A stretch of DNA of 37,932 nucleotides from Mycolicibacterium bacteremicum (lineage in GTDB: Bacteria > Actinomycetota > Actinomycetes > Mycobacteriales > Mycobacteriaceae). The DNA lies in assembly GCF_002086115.1 (NCBI RefSeq), contig NZ_MVHJ01000040.1, forward strand, positions 1 through 37,932. The letters run 5' to 3'. Below the pieces are notes generated by a model. The model did no database searches, was not told the origin of the DNA, and saw only the letters and a list, made by a program, of their open reading frames with translations. Below are positions 1 through 7,390 of the stretch, piece by piece. Made by a program: the position numbers and the translations under genes. Every line of letters begins with the position of its first letter. Position 1 is the stretch's first letter.

Positions 1-1
1 C

Positions 2-2386
2 CCCCGCCCCGCCGGAACGGGCCCGACCAGCTCGATGGACGGTGACCGGTTCTACCAGGGCACCCAGGCCATCGGATTCGACTACGGCGGCGCGTTCCGC
101 TCGGTGACCGGCGTGACAGCCGGACACGACTGGGCCACCGCCGAATTGGCGGTGCCCGCCGACATCGCCGCCGACCTGGGGCAGTATCGGTTCCATCCGG
201 CACTCATCGACGGGGCCTTCCAGACACTGTTCGGGGCACCGTTCTCCGGGCAGGAGGAGAACGAGGACCCCTATCTACCGACCAGGATCCGGCACTGCGC
301 CGTGTACGGCGCTCCCACCCCCACCATGACGGTGCAGGTCCAGGTCGTGTCGGCAACCCGGGACGCCGTCGAGTGCGATATCACCATCACCGACCCGCAG
401 CACGAGGTGCTGGCCGTCTTCGACGGATTCACGGTGCAATCCTTGAGCTCGTCGTCCCGAATGTCGGTCGAACACATCGACAAGGGCCTCTACGAGTTGC
501 ACTGGTCGCCGGCGGAGTCGGTGACAGACGGCATCGAGACCCAGGCGCCGGCGGCAGCCTGGCTGGTGCTGGCCGACGGCGCGGGCGTGGGGGAGCGGGT
601 GGCCGCCGAACTACAGGCGCGTGGGCACCGGGTCCGTACGGTGCGCCACGAGCGCGACGGGATCGATTGGGCGGCATTGCTCGACGCGCACGATGGCGAT
701 CTCGCCGGCATCATCGACTGCTGGCCGATGGACATGGCCGCCGATTCACCGGACAATCTCGAGGTCGGCCCGTTCAGTATCCTGCGTCTGGTCAAGTGCC
801 TGGCCGACCGGCCGGCGATGACACCGAAGATCTTCCTGCTGACGGCCAACGCCCAGGCCACTGCGGGCACCGCCGTGAAAAACCTCGACCAGTCGACCAT
901 CTGGGGGCTCGGCCGGGTCATCGGGCACCAGGAGTTCTCCGACCTCTGGGGTGGGCTCATCGACATCGACACCGCCGACGATGCGGCGCAGACCGCGGCC
1001 CGGGTGTGCGAGCACGTGCTCGACGACGCGGCCGAGGACCAGGTCGCGCTGCGTGGCGCCACCACCCTGGTCCCGCGGCTGCGGTTGTGTACCGAGTTGA
1101 CCCGCCCGTTCCCCACCAAGCTGTCCGCCGACGCCACTTATCTGGTCACCGGTGGCGCGGGCGCGCTGGGCCGCGTGATCGCCGGATACCTCGCCGAGCG
1201 CGGCGCTCGGCACATCACGCTGATCGGGCGCACCCCGATCCCACCGAGGGACCAGTGGGCGGCATTGTCCGAGGGTGATCCGCATTATCAGACGGTGGCC
1301 GCATTCCGGCTGATCGAGCGGCTTGGCACCCGGATCGAGACCGCCAGTGTCGACATCACGGATGCCGCCGACATGCGGAACTGGTTGGCCGGACACACCC
1401 GCAACGGCGGTCGTCCGGTGCGGGGTGTCGTACACGCCGCAGGCGTGGTAGCCGACCAGTTGATCGTCAACATGAGCGAGGACGACTACGCCCGCGTACT
1501 GGCGCCCAAGGTGACCGGTGCCAGAGTGCTCCACGACGTGTTCGCCGGTCACGAGCTGGACTTCTTCGTGCTGTTCGGCTCGGCAGGCTCCACCATCGCC
1601 GCACCGGGTCAGGCGAACTACGCTGCGGCCAACGCCTTTCTCGATGCCTTTGCCCATCATCGGCGGGCGCACGGACTCCCGGCGCTCACCATCGGTTGGG
1701 GGCCGTGGTCGGTGGGCATGGTCGAGCAACTCAAGCTGGAGAAGATCTACGCCCAACGTGGGATCGAGTTGATCACCCCGGCGGTGGGCGCGCGGATCCT
1801 GGACCGACTCCTCAGCCAGCGGATCCCGAATGTCGTTGCGATCACCGCCGATTGGAACCGCGCCCGGCACGCCGGCATGGGTGGGCGACTACCGGCGATG
1901 TTCGCCGGTCTGGAATCCGCCGGACCGGCCGCCGCGCCCGATGCCGGTTCGTCGGTACTCGACGTACTGGCCGCGACACCGGAGTCCGATCGGCCGGCTT
2001 TCATCGCCGAGCATGTACAGCGGGTGGTGGCCGATGTCTTCGACTTCTCCGTCGCGGATATCCGGCCCGACGACATGCTCGATGACATAGGTTTGGACTC
2101 GATGATGGCGATGGATTTCCGGGTACGGATCAACGCGATGTTCTCGATCGACGTTCCGGTGCTGGAGATCCTGCGCGGTGTCAGCGTGAACACGCTGTCC
2201 GAGCGGATACTCGACGAACTGCATGTCATACACGGCGACGTGGCGGTGCCGGAGCAGTCGCCGGTCACCGCCGACGAGGACATCGACGGATTGCTGGCGG
2301 ATCTTTCCGACGAGGACCTGCGGGCGCTGCTGGCCGAGCTGGAGGCGGACGACGCGATGCCGGACGGTGAGACGGCGGGACCGTGA
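2..2386 (+). CDS. Modular type I polyketide synthase, 3' part (DH-KR-ACP); 5' end outside window
   Basis: This is the C-terminal part of a type I PKS; the frame is open from base 2, so the gene is cut by the window edge. Residue numbers count from the Met at base 35. The first domain is the second half of a dehydratase, with HPALIDGAFQ containing the catalytic Asp (about D59). A ketoreductase follows, with the nucleotide-binding TGGAGALG motif (about 372-379) and the catalytic set S516, Y529 and N533 in FGSAGS and GQANYAAAN. An acyl carrier domain carries the phosphopantetheine serine in GLDSMMAMD (S689). No thioesterase follows; the protein ends in an acidic, Leu-rich tail. The stop overlaps the GTG of a DrrA-like ATPase by GTGA, so product synthesis and export are probably coupled. 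The KS, AT and possible ER domains and the product cannot be judged from here. Confidence 0.93.
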   Translation, partial: PRPAGTGPTSSMDGDRFYQGTQAIGFDYGGAFRSVTGVTAGHDWATAELAVPADIAADLGQYRFHPALIDGAFQTLFGAPFSGQEENEDPYLPTRIRHCAVYGAPTPTMTVQVQVVSATRDAVECDITITDPQHEVLAVFDGFTVQSLSSSSRMSVEHIDKGLYELHWSPAESVTDGIETQAPAAAWLVLADGAGVGERVAAELQARGHRVRTVRHERDGIDWAALLDAHDGDLAGIIDCWPMDMAADSPDNLEVGPFSILRLVKCLADRPAMTPKIFLLTANAQATAGTAVKNLDQSTIWGLGRVIGHQEFSDLWGGLIDIDTADDAAQTAARVCEHVLDDAAEDQVALRGATTLVPRLRLCTELTRPFPTKLSADATYLVTGGAGALGRVIAGYLAERGARHITLIGRTPIPPRDQWAALSEGDPHYQTVAAFRLIERLGTRIETASVDITDAADMRNWLAGHTRNGGRPVRGVVHAAGVVADQLIVNMSEDDYARVLAPKVTGARVLHDVFAGHELDFFVLFGSAGSTIAAPGQANYAAANAFLDAFAHHRRAHGLPALTIGWGPWSVGMVEQLKLEKIYAQRGIELITPAVGARILDRLLSQRIPNVVAITADWNRARHAGMGGRLPAMFAGLESAGPAAAPDAGSSVLDVLAATPESDRPAFIAEHVQRVVADVFDFSVADIRPDDMLDDIGLDSMMAMDFRVRINAMFSIDVPVLEILRGVSVNTLSERILDELHVIHGDVAVPEQSPVTADEDIDGLLADLSDEDLRALLAELEADDAMPDGETAGP

Positions 2387-3234
2387 CCACCGGGGTGGCG
2401 GAATCGGCGATCCACGTGCGTGGGCTGGCCAAATCCTACGGAAAGCGCTGCGCGGTAGACAATCTCGACCTCGATGTCCGGTATGGGGAGATCTTTGCGA
2501 TCCTCGGACCCAACGGGGCGGGTAAGTCGACGACGATCGAGATCCTGGAAGGTAACCGGCGACGCGACGCGGGGCACGCACTTGTGCTCGGTGAGGATCC
2601 GGGTACCGCCGGGCGACAGTGGCGCGCGCGCATCGGGATCGTGCTCCAGGAGGTCAGCGACGCCGGGATGCTGACGGTCGCCGAGACCGTGCGGATGTTC
2701 GCCAGCTGCTACGGTGCGGCGCGGTCGCCGGCCGACGTCCTCACCCTGGTCGGGCTCGATGCTCTCGCCGACGCCCGGGTGCGCACGCTATCGGGCGGTC
2801 AGCGTCGGCGGCTGGACGTGGCACTTGGCATCGTCGGCATGCCCGAGTTGGTATTCCTCGACGAACCGACCACCGGGTTCGACCCGCAGGCGCGCCAACA
2901 GTTCTGGGACCTGATCCGGCTGCTGGCCGCCGACGGCACGACCATCCTGATGACCACCCACTATCTGGAAGAGGCCGCCGCGTTGGCCGACCGGGTCGCC
3001 GTCGTCGCCCACGGCAGGGTGGTGGCGGTGGACTCACCGACCAGGCTGACCGAGCATGTCGACACCGCCGCGACCGTACGGTGGACCGACGGCGACCGGG
3101 AGCGGGTCGAGCGCACCGAGACTCCGACGGAGCTGATCAGGCAGCTCGGCGCCGGCGGCCGCGAGTTGGCCAACCTCACCGTGTCCCGGCCGACACTGGA
3201 GCAGGCCTATCTGCAGCTGATCGGGCACTCGTGA
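2383..3234 (+). CDS. DrrA-like ABC transporter ATP-binding protein
   Basis: This is a 283-residue ABC ATPase of the ABC-2/DrrA export family. It has Walker A (LGPNGAGKST), a signature LSGGQRRRLDVA, Walker B (LVFLDEPTTGFD) and the switch histidine in TTHYLEEA. The GTG start at 2383 overlaps the PKS stop (GTGA), and its own stop overlaps the GTG of the permease gene in the same way, giving a tightly coupled three-gene unit. By family it would power export of a lipid or polyketide, in the manner of DrrAB exporting phthiocerol dimycocerosates in pathogenic mycobacteria. That the substrate is the product of the adjacent PKS is an inference from position. ATPase function is secure; substrate is not. 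Confidence 0.92.
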   Translation: MTTGVAESAIHVRGLAKSYGKRCAVDNLDLDVRYGEIFAILGPNGAGKSTTIEILEGNRRRDAGHALVLGEDPGTAGRQWRARIGIVLQEVSDAGMLTVAETVRMFASCYGAARSPADVLTLVGLDALADARVRTLSGGQRRRLDVALGIVGMPELVFLDEPTTGFDPQARQQFWDLIRLLAADGTTILMTTHYLEEAAALADRVAVVAHGRVVAVDSPTRLTEHVDTAATVRWTDGDRERVERTETPTELIRQLGAGGRELANLTVSRPTLEQAYLQLIGHS

Positions 3235-4061
3235 CGGCCGCGGCACGACGCGCGAACCACGCCCGGACGCTTCCGTCGGCGGCGCGCATCGGGTTCTCCC
3301 GGGTGATTCCCGAGCTGAAGATGTTCTACCGGCGCCCCGAGCAGATGGTGCTGACGTTCTCCATGCCCGCGGTGATCTGCCTGTTGCTGGGCTCGATCTT
3401 CTCGGCGGAACTGCCGGTCGGCGGTGTCAGCACGGGCGCGGTGATCGCCGCCAGCATGCTCGCGTACGGGATCCTGTCGACGTCGTTCGTGAACCTGGGC
3501 ATCAGCATCGCCGCGGACCGCGACACCGGGGCGCTGCGCAGACTGCGCGGTACCCCCACGACCGCAACGTCCTACTTCATCGGCAAGATCATGCTCGTCC
3601 TCGTAGTCAGCCTCGCCGAGGCGGTGCTGTTGCTCCTGGTCGGGGTCCTCGGCTTCGGACTCCGGCTGCCCAGCGACCTGTTCGGCTGGTTCACCCTGAC
3701 GTGGGTCTTCCTGCTCGGCGTCATCAGTTGTTCGCTGCTGGGCGTGCTGATCAGCAACATCGCCGGCAACGCGGTGTCGGCGGCGGCGCTGACCAACGGG
3801 CCCGCGGTCGGCCTGCAGTTCGTGTCGGGGACCTATGTGCCGATCATGGTGCTGCCCACCTGGATGCTGATCATCGGTTCGCTGTTCCCCGTCAAGTGGA
3901 TGGCGCAGGGTTTCCGGTCGGTGCTGCTGCCGCCGGAGTTGGCCGCGGTCGAACCCGCAGGCAGTTGGGAGCACTGGCACATCTTCGGAGTCCTGATGGC
4001 CTGGTGCATCGGCGGGCTGATCGGCTGTGTGGCGGTGTTCCGCTGGTCGGACCGGGGCTGA
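3231..4061 (+). CDS. DrrB-like ABC-2 type transporter permease
   Basis: This is a membrane permease of the ABC-2 family, 276 residues from the GTG at 3231. That start overlaps the ATPase stop (GTGA); the frame is open much further upstream inside the ATPase gene, but only the residues from here resemble the family. After a basic N-terminus (RVIPELKMFYRRPEQ) there are about six hydrophobic segments. The stretch ADRDTGALRRLRGTP is the conserved cytoplasmic element of ABC-2 permeases, and a late FVSGTYVPIMVLPTW segment is also typical. It pairs with the ATPase just upstream. The gene ends 8 bases before the convergent LysR gene. Confidence 0.9.
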   Translation: MTAAARRANHARTLPSAARIGFSRVIPELKMFYRRPEQMVLTFSMPAVICLLLGSIFSAELPVGGVSTGAVIAASMLAYGILSTSFVNLGISIAADRDTGALRRLRGTPTTATSYFIGKIMLVLVVSLAEAVLLLLVGVLGFGLRLPSDLFGWFTLTWVFLLGVISCSLLGVLISNIAGNAVSAAALTNGPAVGLQFVSGTYVPIMVLPTWMLIIGSLFPVKWMAQGFRSVLLPPELAAVEPAGSWEHWHIFGVLMAWCIGGLIGCVAVFRWSDRG

Positions 4062-4069
4062 CCGGACCC

Positions 4070-4951
4070 TCAGAACCGGTCCCGCACGAACGCCAGAAAC
4101 CGCTGGCTCGCCGGGGTCACGGCGGTGTCCGACCACGCCAGGGCGATCTCGCGCTGATAGGTGGTCGGACTGAGCGCGATCTCCACCGTGCCCGGCGCGG
4201 TGCGCCCGTCATGGGGTAGCAGTGCGACCCCGAGCCCGCGGGCGATCAGTTCGCGGATGGTGGCGAACTCGGTGATCTCCAGAGCCACCGCCGGGGCGAA
4301 ACCGACTGCCTCGCACCAGTCCTCGGTCAGCCGGCGCAGGTTGTAGCTGGCCGGGTTGGCGATGAAGATCTCCTCCCGCAGCTCGGTCAATCTGATCCGG
4401 CGCCGGGCAGCCAGCCGGTGTCCGGCCGGCAGCACGGCATGGATCAGCTGTGTGCCGATCACGCTGTGCCGCAGACCGTCGGGTGGCGGTATCAGCACCG
4501 CGACATCGAGTTCTGCGGACCGAAGGTCGGCGGCCAGTTGCGAGCCGTGCGCCTGCTTGAGGTGTAGCCGGATGCCGGGCGCGCGCCGGTGGAACTCCGC
4601 GATCAGGCCGGGCAAGCGGCCCGCGCCCATCGTGAGCGGAAAGCCGAATCGCACCGTGCCGTGCTCGGCATCGGCATCGGCGGCAACCGATTCGACGCCG
4701 GACTCCAGCGCCCGCAACGGGTCGCGGATCCGTCCGGCCAGCCGCACCGCCGCCGGTGTCAACCGCACCGCCCTGCCGTCGGCAACGATCAGCACCACGC
4801 CGAGCGTCTTCTGCAACGTGTGGATCCGCCGACTCATCGAGGACTGCGGGATGCCCAACCGCTCGGCGGCGCGCGTCATGTGACCGTCGCAGGCCACGAG
4901 CTCGTCGAGCGCGCGCAACTGCGGCGCCAGAAGACCCGACCATCGATCCAT
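4070..4951 (-). CDS. LysR-family transcriptional regulator
   Basis: This is a 293-residue LysR-type regulator, normal length for the family. The N-terminal winged helix-turn-helix is clear (LDELVACDGHMTRAAERLGIPQSSMSRR, about 16-43), followed by a linker helix and a substrate-binding-like effector domain with the usual VRFGFPLTMG and ARGLGVALLPHDG segments. I chose the ATG at 4951 because it begins just before the DNA-binding domain; the upstream in-frame extension runs antisense through mqo and looks spurious. The gene is divergent from mqo with only 64 bases between the starts, the standard layout for a LysR protein controlling its neighbour. The effector is unknown. Confidence 0.92.
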   Translation of the reverse strand: MDRWSGLLAPQLRALDELVACDGHMTRAAERLGIPQSSMSRRIHTLQKTLGVVLIVADGRAVRLTPAAVRLAGRIRDPLRALESGVESVAADADAEHGTVRFGFPLTMGAGRLPGLIAEFHRRAPGIRLHLKQAHGSQLAADLRSAELDVAVLIPPPDGLRHSVIGTQLIHAVLPAGHRLAARRRIRLTELREEIFIANPASYNLRRLTEDWCEAVGFAPAVALEITEFATIRELIARGLGVALLPHDGRTAPGTVEIALSPTTYQREIALAWSDTAVTPASQRFLAFVRDRF

Positions 4952-4963
4952 ATACGGATCATA
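4951..4963. promoter_or_regulatory. Possible LysR-type binding site (T-N11-A dyad) between lysR and mqo
   Basis: TATACGGATCATA has the T-N11-A form with TAT/ATA ends that is the minimal LysR box. It touches the LysR start codon and lies in the short divergent gap to mqo, where an autoregulatory and activating site is expected. The motif is weak and short, so this is a suggestion only. Confidence 0.3.
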
Positions 4964-5015
4964 ATCTGCGAAACCTTCATTGGACGGATCGATATGGCGG
5001 GCAGATCCTGGAAAC

Positions 5016-6380
5016 ATGCGCACCGATACCGATCGCTCCACCGCCGATATCGCCCTCATCGGCGGCGGCATCATGTCCGCCACCCTCGGCGCCATGCTCA
5101 CCGTGTTGCAACCGGACTGGCGGATCGTGCTCATCGAACGCGCCGAGGACGTCGCCACCGAGAGCAGCAACCCGTACAACAACGCCGGCACGGGTCACTC
5201 CGGGTACTGCGAGCTCAACTACATGCCCGATCCCGCGGACGGCAGCACCGCGGCGTCCATCGCGGGCCAGTTCGAGGTCTCCCGCCGGTGGTGGTCGCAG
5301 CTGGTCGAGGCCGGCCTGCTCGATCCCGGCTTCCGCACCACCGCACCGCACATGACCGTCGTCTTCGGTGATCGCGATATCGCCTACCTGAGGCGACGTT
5401 TCGAAACACTGCGCACCATACCGGCATTCGCCGATCTGCAGTACTCACAGGATCCGCAGATCATCGCGGCCTGGGCGCCACTGGTCATGGCGGGGCGGGA
5501 TCCGGCGCAACGGGTGGCGGCGACCTGGCATCCGGCGGGCGCGGACATCGACTTCGGCGCGCTCACCCGCGGGCTGACGGCCATCATCGACGGCACCATC
5601 CTGCTGGGTCATGAGGTCCGCACGCTGACGCGCAATGCGAACGGGAGCTGGCGGATCGCCGGCAGGCACGGCGAACGTCCGTTCGCGCTGAACGCCGATC
5701 GCGTCTTCGTCGGCGCCGGAGGCAACGCGCTGCGGCTGTTGCAGCGGGCCGGCCTGCCCGAGGTCCGCGGATACGGCGTGCTCCCGGTCGGTGCGGCGTT
5801 CCTGCGCTGCGCCGAACCCGGCATCGTCGGCAGACACGACGCCAAGGTGTACGGCCAGGCGCCCGTCGGCGCACCGCCGATGTCGGTGCCGCACTTGGAC
5901 AAACGCATCATCGATGGTCAGGCTCAGCTGATGTTCGGTCCGTATGCCACCTTCAGCACCAAACTGCTCAAACACGGCAGCCCGGCGGACTTCTTCCGCA
6001 CCGTGCGGCCCCACAATCTGCGCGCTTTGGCCTTGTGCACCGCACGCAATCTCGCTCTGGTGCGGTATCTGATCGGACAGCTGCTCGCCACCCGGCGCCA
6101 CAAGATCGACCAGCTGCGCCGCTATTACCCCGACGCCGATCCGGCCGACTGGGAACTGATTGCCGCCGGCCAGCGTGCCCAGCTGGTCGCGCCGGAGGGC
6201 GTGCTGCGGTCCGGCACCGAACTCGTCGTCGCCGACGACGGCACCATGGCAGGGCTGCTGGGCGCTTCACCGGGCGCATCGACATCGGTGTCCATCACGA
6301 TCGAGCTGCTGCAACGCTGTTTTCCGCGGCAGTGGGAGTCGTGGCGGCACCGCGCGGAATTGCCGCTTCTGGCATCCTGA
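5016..6380 (+). CDS. mqo: Malate:quinone oxidoreductase
   Basis: Mqo is a peripheral membrane FAD enzyme that oxidises malate to oxaloacetate and passes electrons to the quinone pool, bypassing or complementing NAD malate dehydrogenase. The N-terminus IALIGGGIMSATLG is the FAD-binding Rossmann motif of this family, and ATESSNPYNNAGTGHSGYCE is characteristic of Mqo. A C-terminal LLGASPGASTSVSI segment matches the second FAD contact. From the ATG at 5016 it has 454 residues, a little shorter than the usual 490-500. A TTG at 4980 would add 12 residues but has no ribosome site. It is divergent from the LysR gene and ends 4 bases before the TM2 gene; the junction holds an 8-bp palindrome TGACGTCA. 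Confidence 0.93.
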   Translation: MRTDTDRSTADIALIGGGIMSATLGAMLTVLQPDWRIVLIERAEDVATESSNPYNNAGTGHSGYCELNYMPDPADGSTAASIAGQFEVSRRWWSQLVEAGLLDPGFRTTAPHMTVVFGDRDIAYLRRRFETLRTIPAFADLQYSQDPQIIAAWAPLVMAGRDPAQRVAATWHPAGADIDFGALTRGLTAIIDGTILLGHEVRTLTRNANGSWRIAGRHGERPFALNADRVFVGAGGNALRLLQRAGLPEVRGYGVLPVGAAFLRCAEPGIVGRHDAKVYGQAPVGAPPMSVPHLDKRIIDGQAQLMFGPYATFSTKLLKHGSPADFFRTVRPHNLRALALCTARNLALVRYLIGQLLATRRHKIDQLRRYYPDADPADWELIAAGQRAQLVAPEGVLRSGTELVVADDGTMAGLLGASPGASTSVSITIELLQRCFPRQWESWRHRAELPLLAS

Positions 6381-6384
6381 CGTC

Positions 6385-6921
6385 ATGACGGATCCGCAGT
6401 CCCATCCGCACTCGCCGGGCGATTCCGGTCCGCAGCCCGGCGGCCAGCCGCCCTACTACCCGCCGCCCCCGTCCCAGCCGGGCGGGTACTCGGACGGGTA
6501 CTACGGACAACCCGGCTACGGCCAACCGCCGGGTCCCGGCGGATACGGACAACCCGCCGGACCCGGCTTCGGACAACCTGCCGGACCCGGCTACGGACCA
6601 CCCGCCGGACCCGGCTACGGCCAACCCGCCGGTCTCGGGTTCGACCCGGCGGCCCCCTTCGGCCGGCACCCGATCACCGGTGAGCCGTACTCGGACAAGT
6701 CCAAGACCATCGCCGGCCTGCTGCAACTGCTCGGCCTGTTCGGCTTCGTCGGAATCGGACGCATCTACGTCGGGCAGACCGGCCTCGGCATCGCCCAACT
6801 GATCGTCGGTTTCGTCACCTGCTTCATCGGCGCCGTCATCTGGGGCCTGATCGACGCCGTACTGATATTCACCGACAAGGTGCGTGACGCGCACGGCCGA
6901 CCACTGCGCGATGGCACCTAG
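6385..6921 (+). CDS. TM2-domain membrane protein with Pro/Gly/Tyr-rich N-terminus
   Basis: This is a 178-residue protein in two parts. The first 100 residues are low-complexity and Pro/Gly/Tyr/Gln-rich, with at least four degenerate repeats of the type GYGQPAGPG; the DNA there (about 6510-6640) is correspondingly repetitive. The second part (about 103-170) is a TM2 domain: SKTIAGLLQLLGLFGFVGIGRIYVG, a charged or polar turn, then a second hydrophobic helix ending in GLIDAVLIF. TM2 proteins are small two-helix membrane proteins of unsettled function. The ATG lies 4 bases after mqo and the end overlaps the DUF2752 gene by 11 bases, so the three are probably cotranscribed. It sits where Rv1615 lies in M. 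tuberculosis; orthology is inferred from position. Confidence 0.85.
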   Translation: MTDPQSHPHSPGDSGPQPGGQPPYYPPPPSQPGGYSDGYYGQPGYGQPPGPGGYGQPAGPGFGQPAGPGYGPPAGPGYGQPAGLGFDPAAPFGRHPITGEPYSDKSKTIAGLLQLLGLFGFVGIGRIYVGQTGLGIAQLIVGFVTCFIGAVIWGLIDAVLIFTDKVRDAHGRPLRDGT

Positions 6922-7309
6922 CGCCAGCCACACCCGGGTCGGTGTCCTCGGCGCCGGTCTCGGACTGGCGGGTGCACTGACCTATATCGGTCTCGGCGAC
7001 CCACACCGACCGGGGTTCTTCCCGGCCTGCCCGTTCAAGACCCTCACCGGGTTCGAATGCCCGGCCTGCGGGGGCCTGCGGATGACCCACGATGTGCTGA
7101 CCGGTGATCTCGCGGCCGCCGTCGTGGACAACGTGTTCCTGCTGATCGGTCTCCCGGCGCTGCTGGTGTGGTTGGCGGTGCGGTGGCGAGCCGGCCGCAG
7201 GTTGTTACCGCCGGCCGCCGCGGTCACCATCGTGCTGGCCCTCCTGGCCTGGACAGTGGTGCGCAACTGGCCGGGCTTTCCGCTGGTCCCGACAGTTTCA
7301 GCCGGGTAG
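6911..7309 (+). CDS. DUF2752 small membrane protein
   Basis: This 132-residue protein has the DUF2752 hallmark CPFKTLTGFECPACGGLRMT (three Cys, the last two as CxxC) followed by hydrophobic helices. The ATG at 6911 overlaps the end of the TM2 gene and gives the same length that I recall for Rv1616; a GTG at 6884 would add nine residues. One helix precedes the Cys motif and two follow it. The biochemical function of the family is not known; the conserved cysteines suggest metal or thiol chemistry but this is conjecture. The gene ends about 80 bases before gltB. Confidence 0.83.
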   Translation: MAPSASHTRVGVLGAGLGLAGALTYIGLGDPHRPGFFPACPFKTLTGFECPACGGLRMTHDVLTGDLAAAVVDNVFLLIGLPALLVWLAVRWRAGRRLLPPAAAVTIVLALLAWTVVRNWPGFPLVPTVSAG

Positions 7310-7323
7310 GGTCCGCGCCCCGC

Positions 7324-7332
7324 TGATACACT
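7324..7332 (+). promoter_or_regulatory. Candidate extended -10 promoter of gltB
   Basis: TGATACACT contains a TACACT -10 hexamer (7327-7332) preceded directly by TGN, the extended -10 form that works without a good -35. Transcription would start near 7339, giving a leader of about 50 bases that contains the hairpin at 7351-7376. No convincing -35 is seen. Confidence 0.5.
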
Positions 7333-7350
7333 GCGAGCGCGGGCCGATGC

Positions 7351-7376
7351 AGTCCCTTCGATACCCCACGAAGACT
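7351..7376 (+). promoter_or_regulatory. Hairpin in the gltB leader, just before the ribosome site
   Basis: AGTC-CC-TTCG and CGAA-GACT pair as two 4-bp stems separated by a 2-base bulge, with the loop ATACCCCA. The hairpin ends 2 bases before the GGAGG ribosome site (7379-7383) of gltB, so it could affect translation start or be part of an operator. Confidence 0.4.
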
Positions 7377-7390
7377 GCGGAGGCACTGGC

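Noticed and set aside
6378..6385. TGACGTCA palindrome at the mqo-TM2 junction
   Set aside because: An 8-base palindrome is expected by chance in a window of this length, and it lies within a probable operon.
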